64,000 bases of DNA, from assembly GCF_052857255.1 (NCBI RefSeq), contig NC_135504.1, positions 142,750,121 through 142,814,120 of the forward strand. Direction: 5' to 3'. The notes beneath the pieces are model-generated. The model was not told the origin of the DNA, did no database searches, and saw nothing but the letters and a program-made list of their open reading frames with translations. Both the position numbers and the translations under genes were made by a program. This document shows positions 60,196-64,000 of the stretch, one piece after another (positions within the stretch are counted from its first letter, which is position 1; the number at the start of each line of letters is the position of its first letter). Origin of the DNA: Amblyomma americanum. Taxonomy: Eukaryota > Arthropoda > Arachnida > Ixodida > Ixodidae.

Positions 60196-63100
60196 GGAGA
60201 AAGTCCGCGTTGGAGAAAGTCCGCGTTGGAGAAACTCCGCTTTGAAGAAAGTCCGCGTTGGAGAAAGTCCGCGCTGGAGAAACTCCGCGTTGTATAAACT
60301 CCGCGCTGGAGAAACTCCGCGATGGAGAAACTCCGCGACGTACAAACTGCGCGATGTAGAAACTCCGCGTTGGAGAAAAGTCCGCTCTGGAGAAACTCTA
60401 CGCTGGAGAAACTCCGCGCTGGAGCAACTCCGCGTTGGAGAAACTCCCGCTGGAGAAATTCAGTGCTGCATAAAATCTGCGCTGGAGAAACTCCGGGCTG
60501 GAGAAACTCCGCGCTGGAGGAACTCCGTGCTGGACAAACTCCGCGCTGGAGAAACTCCGTGTTGGAGAAACTCTGCGCTGGAGAAACTTCGCTTTAGAGA
60601 AACTGCGCGTTGGAGAAACTGCGCGTTGGAGAAACTCCGCGTTGGAGAAACTCCACGTTGGAGAAAGTCCGCGTTGGAGAAAGTCCGCGTTGGAGAGAGT
60701 CGCGATGGAGAAACTCTGCGCTGGAGAAATTCCACGTTTGAGAAACTCCGAACTGGTGAAACTCCGCGATGGAGACACTCCGCGCTGGAGAAACTCCGCG
60801 CTGGAGAAACTCCGTGTTGGGGAAACTTCGAGTTGGAGAAACGGCGCGTTGGAGAAGCTCCGCGTTGGAGAAAGCCCGCGTTGGAGAAGGTCCGCGTTGG
60901 AGAAAGTCCGCGTTGGAGAAAGTCCGCGTTGGAGAAACTCCGCGTTGAAGAAAGTCCGCGTTGGAGAAAGTCCGCGCTGGAGAAACTCCGCCTTGGAGAA
61001 ACATCGCTTTGAAGAAACAGCGCGTTGGAGAAACTCCGCGTTAGAGAAACTCCGCGCTTGAAACACACCGCGCTGGAGAAACTCCGCTTTGGAGAAAGTC
61101 TGCGTTGGAGAAGGTCCGCGTTGGAGAAAGTCCGCGCTGGAGAAAGTCCGCGTTGGAGAAACTCCGCTTTGAAGAAAGTCCGCGTTGGAGAAAGTCCGCG
61201 CTGGAGAAACTCCGCGTTGTATAAACTCCGCGCTGGAGAAACTCCGCGATGGAGAAACTCCGCGACGGACAAACTCCGCGATGTAGTAACTCCGCGTTGG
61301 AGAAAAGTCCGCTCTGGAGAAACTCTACGGTGGAGAAACTCCGCGCTGGAGCAACTCCGCGTTTGAGAAACTCCCGCTGGAGAAATTCAGTGCTGCATAA
61401 AATCTGCGCTGGAGAAACTCCGGGCTGGAGAAACTCCGCGCTGGAGGAACTCCGTGCTGGACAAACTCCGCGCTGGAGAAACTCCGTGTTTTAGAAACTC
61501 CGCGCTGGAGAAACTTCGCGTTAGAGAAACTGCGCGTTGGAGAAACTGCGCGTTGGAGAAACTCCACGTTGGAGAAAGTCTGCGTTGGAGAAAGTCCGCG
61601 TTGGAGAGAGTCCGCGATGGAGAGAGTCGCGATGGAGAAACTCTGCGCTGGAGAAATTCCACGTTTGAGAAACTCCGAACTGGTGAAACTCCGCGATGGA
61701 GACACTCCGCGCTGGAGAAACTCCGCGCTGGAGAGACTCCGTGTTGGGGAAACTTCGAGTTGGAGAAACGGCGCGTTGGAGAAGCTCCGCGTTGGAGAAA
61801 GTCCGCGTTGGAGAAGGTCCGCATTAGAGAAAGTCCGCGTTGGAGAAAGTCCGCGTTGGAGAAACTCCCGCTGGAGAAATTCAGTGCTGCATAAAATCTG
61901 CGCTGGAGAAACTCAGGGCTGGAGAAACTCCGCGCTGGAGGAACTCCGTGCTGGACAAACTCCGCGCTGGAGAAACTCCGTGTTGGAGAAACTCCGCGCT
62001 GGAGAAACTTCGCGTTGGAGAAACAGCGCGTTGGAGAAACTGCGCCTTGGAGAAACTCCACGTTGGAGAAAGTCTGCATTGGAGAAAGTCCGCGTTGGAG
62101 AGAGTCCGCGATGGAGAGAGTCGCGATGGAGAAACTCTGCGCTGTAGAAATTCCACGTTTGAGAAACTCCGAACTGGTGAAACTCCGCTATGGAGACACT
62201 CCGCGCTGGAGAAACTCCGCGCTTGAGAAACTCCGTGTTGGGGAAACTTCGAGTTGGAGAAACGGCGCGTTGGACAAGCTCCGCGTTGGAGAAAGCCCGC
62301 GTTGGAGAAGGTCCGCGTTGGAGAAAGTCCGCGTTGGAGAAAGTCCGCGTTGGAGAAACTCCGCGTTGAAGAAAGTCCGCGTTGGAGAAACTCCGCGCTG
62401 GAGAAACTCCGCCTTGGAGAAACATCGCTTTGAAGAAACGGCGCGTTGGAGAAACTCCGCGTTAGAGAAACTCCGCGCTTGAAACACACCGCGCTGGAGA
62501 AACTCCGCTTTGGAGAAAGTGTGCGTTGGAGAAGGTCCGCGTTGGAGAAAGTCCGCGCTGGAGAAAGTCCGCGTTGGAGAAACTCCGCTTTGAAGAAAGT
62601 CCGTGTTGGAGAAAGTCCGCGCTGGAGAAACTCCGCGTTGTATAAACTCCGCGCTGGAGAAACTCCGCGATGGAGAAACTCCGCGACGGACAAACTCCGC
62701 GATGCAGAAACTCCGCGTTGGAGAAAAGTCCGCTCTGGAGAAACTCTACGCTGGAGAAACTCCGCGCTGGAGCAACTCCGCGTTGGAGAAACTCCCGCTG
62801 GAGAAATTCAGTGCTGCATAAAATCTGCGATGGAGACACTCCGCGCTGGAGAAACTCCGTTTTGGAGAAACTCCGTGTTGGAGAAACGTCGCGTTGGAGA
62901 AACTCCGCCTTGGAGAAACTTCGCTTTGTAGAAACAGCGCGTTGGAGAAACTCCACGTTAGAGAATCTCCGCGCTTGAAACACACCGCGCTGGAGAAACT
63001 CCGCGTTGGAGAAAGTCCGCGTCGGAGAATGTCCGCGTTGGAGAAAGTCCGCGTTGGAGAAACTCCGTGTTGTAGAAACTCCGCCTTGGAGAAACTTCGC

Positions 63101-64000
63101 GTTGAAGAAACGGCGCGTTGGAGATTCTCCGCGTTGGAGAAACTCCGCACTTGAAACACACCGCGCTGGAGAAACTCCGCGTTGGAGAAAGTCCGCGTTG
63201 GAGAAGGTCCGCGTTGGAGGAAGTCCGCGTTGGAGAAAGTCCGCGTTGAAGAAACTTCGCGTTGAAGAAAGTCCGCGTTGGAGAAAGTCCGTGCTGGAGA
63301 AACTCCGCGTTGTATAAACTCCGCGCTGGAGAAACTCCGCGATGGAGAAACTCCGCGACGGACAAACTCCGCGATGGAGAAACTCCGCTTTGGAGAAAAG
63401 TCCGCTCTTGAGAAATTCTACGCTGGAGAAACTCCGCGCTGGAGCAACTCCGCGTTGGAGAAACTCCGCGCTGGAGAAACTCCGTGCTGCATAAAATCTG
63501 CGCTGGAGAAACTCCGGGCTGGAGAAACTCCGCGCTGGAGAAACTCCGTGCTGGACAAACTCTGCGCAGGAGAAACTCCGCGCTGGAGAAACTTCGCGTT
63601 GGAGAAACTTCGCGTTGGAGAAACTCCGCGTTGGAGAAACTCCGCGTTGGAGAAAGTCCGCGTTGGAGAGTGTCCGCGATGGGGAAACTCCGCGTTTGAG
63701 AAACTCCGAACTGGAGAAACTCCGCGATGGAGACACTCCGCGCTGGAGAAACTCCGTGTTGGGGAGACTTCGCGTTGAAGAAACGGCGCGTTGGAGAAGC
63801 TCCGCGTTGGAGAAACTCCGCGTTGAAGAAAGTCCGCGTTGGAGAAAGTCCGCGCTGGAGAAACTCCGCCTTGGAGAAACATCGCTTTGAAGAAACGGCG
63901 CGTTGGAGAAACTCCGCGTTAGAGAAACTCCGCGCTTGAAACACACCGCGCTGGAGAAACTCCGCTTTGGAGAAAGTCTGCGTTGGAGAAGGTCCGCGTT
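60196..64000. repeat. Terminal duplication, copy B, running off the window
   Basis: Follows copy A to the last base. The window ends at GGTCCGCGTT, equivalent to about 60195, so the array continues to the right. Private changes include GACGTACAAACTGC near 60338, CTTTAGAG near 60592, CTCTACGGTGG near 61325, GTTTTAGAAAC near 61488 and GCTATGG near 62188. A direct join near 62827 (ATCTGCGATGGAGACAC) deletes the segment between the GCATAAAATC and GGAGACAC landmarks. Confidence 0.82.

Larger units (their letters stand above)
1..64000. repeat. 16-bp satellite array, monomer CTCCGCGYTGGAGAAA
   Basis: Every part of the window reads as direct head-to-tail copies of a 16-bp unit, consensus CTCCGCGTTGGAGAAA or CTCCGCGCTGGAGAAA, about 4,000 copies. 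The commonest variants are GTCC for CTCC, GTG or CAC replacing a CpG, GATGG for GTTGG, and TTCGCG or TGCGCG for TCCGCG. Most units are exactly 16 bp. Recurrent exceptions are 17-mers ending GAAAA, 15-mers (CTCCCGCTGGAGAAA, GTCGCGATGGAGAAA), 14-mers and one 19-mer type. No interval without the repeat was seen. The first and last bases are mid-array. Known: long arrays with higher-order periodicity are typical eukaryotic satellite DNA. Inferred: heterochromatic location. Species and chromosomal position cannot be told from the sequence. Confidence 0.97.

Noticed and set aside
1..64000. CRISPR array
   Set aside because: Repeats are 16 bp, contiguous and without unique spacers. The inverted arms are within each unit, and no cas-like gene exists.
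1..64000. Telomeric, microsatellite or rDNA spacer array
   Set aside because: No TTAGGG-like hexamers, no simple dinucleotide runs and no rRNA-like sequence. The unit is a 16-mer with its own variant hierarchy.
1..64000. Transposable element or retroviral insertion
   Set aside because: No terminal repeats, target-site duplications, poly(A) tail or recognisable protein domain interrupts the 16-bp periodicity anywhere.
1..64000. tRNA or other structured RNA genes suggested by the many short hairpins
   Set aside because: The hairpins are the monomer's own inverted arms. No cloverleaf, box A/B spacing or unique structure was seen.
1..64000. Artificial or assembly-generated repeat
   Set aside because: Copies carry consistent private variants, nested indels in whole monomers and distinct junctions, which a collapsed or looped assembly would not usually create. 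Exact copy numbers of the kb-scale duplications could still be wrong and need spanning reads.

Overview
The whole window is one uninterrupted tandem-repeat array. Its monomer is 16 bp, consensus CTCCGCGYTGGAGAAA (Y = T or C), roughly 4,000 copies in direct orientation from base 1 to base 64000. Both window ends fall inside the array, so its true length is unknown. I found no unique sequence, structural RNA, transposon, CRISPR array or credible protein gene. An array of this size with nested higher-order structure is typical of eukaryotic satellite DNA (pericentromeric, subtelomeric or other heterochromatic blocks). The sequence does not identify the species. The repeat is CpG-dense: two CpGs per consensus monomer.

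Monomers are not homogeneous. Diagnostic variants recur in a fixed order and define a higher-order repeat (HOR) with a marker spacing of about 750 bp on average (I counted 86 copies of the GCTGCATAAAATC-type marker by eye). The cleanest case is 832 bp (52 monomers), repeated around 31.1-33.5 kb. Two HOR families alternate along the window. Family I (marker AACTGGTGAAAC, usually with CTTCGAGTTGG) occupies about 1.7-4.3, 15.9-19.3, 25.5-29.6 and 51.3-62.2 kb. Family II (markers GCACTTGAAAC and CCGTTTTGGAG) occupies about 5.9-6.2, 10.7, 21-22.2, 31.6-38.3, 41.9-47.8, 59-59.3 and 62.9-63.1 kb. The rest carries intermediate modules.

Above the HOR sit kilobase-scale duplications, most with few differences between copies: 6021-10580 / 10581-15335; 24.07-25.60 / 27.20-28.79; 32091-34570 / 34571-37066; 36721-40578 / 40579-44388 (plus a partial third copy, and 42.16-44.05 again at 47.79-49.73); 49510-53890 / 53986-58284; 56.6-60.19 / 60.3-64.0; and a dispersed three-copy block at 4.2, 19.25 and 29.5 kb. 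This layering indicates repeated unequal exchange or segmental amplification.

All six reading frames are largely open, which is a trap. Because 16 leaves remainder 1 on division by 3, every forward frame reads the same 16-residue peptide repeat and every reverse frame reads another. Neither consensus contains a stop. Long open frames (up to 1,115 codons, minus strand, 16212-19559) are therefore by-products of the repeat and are not annotated as genes. Two properties deserve attention: the monomer is built from alternating inverted arms with 3-nt spacers, and the open frames are tolerant of frameshifts.
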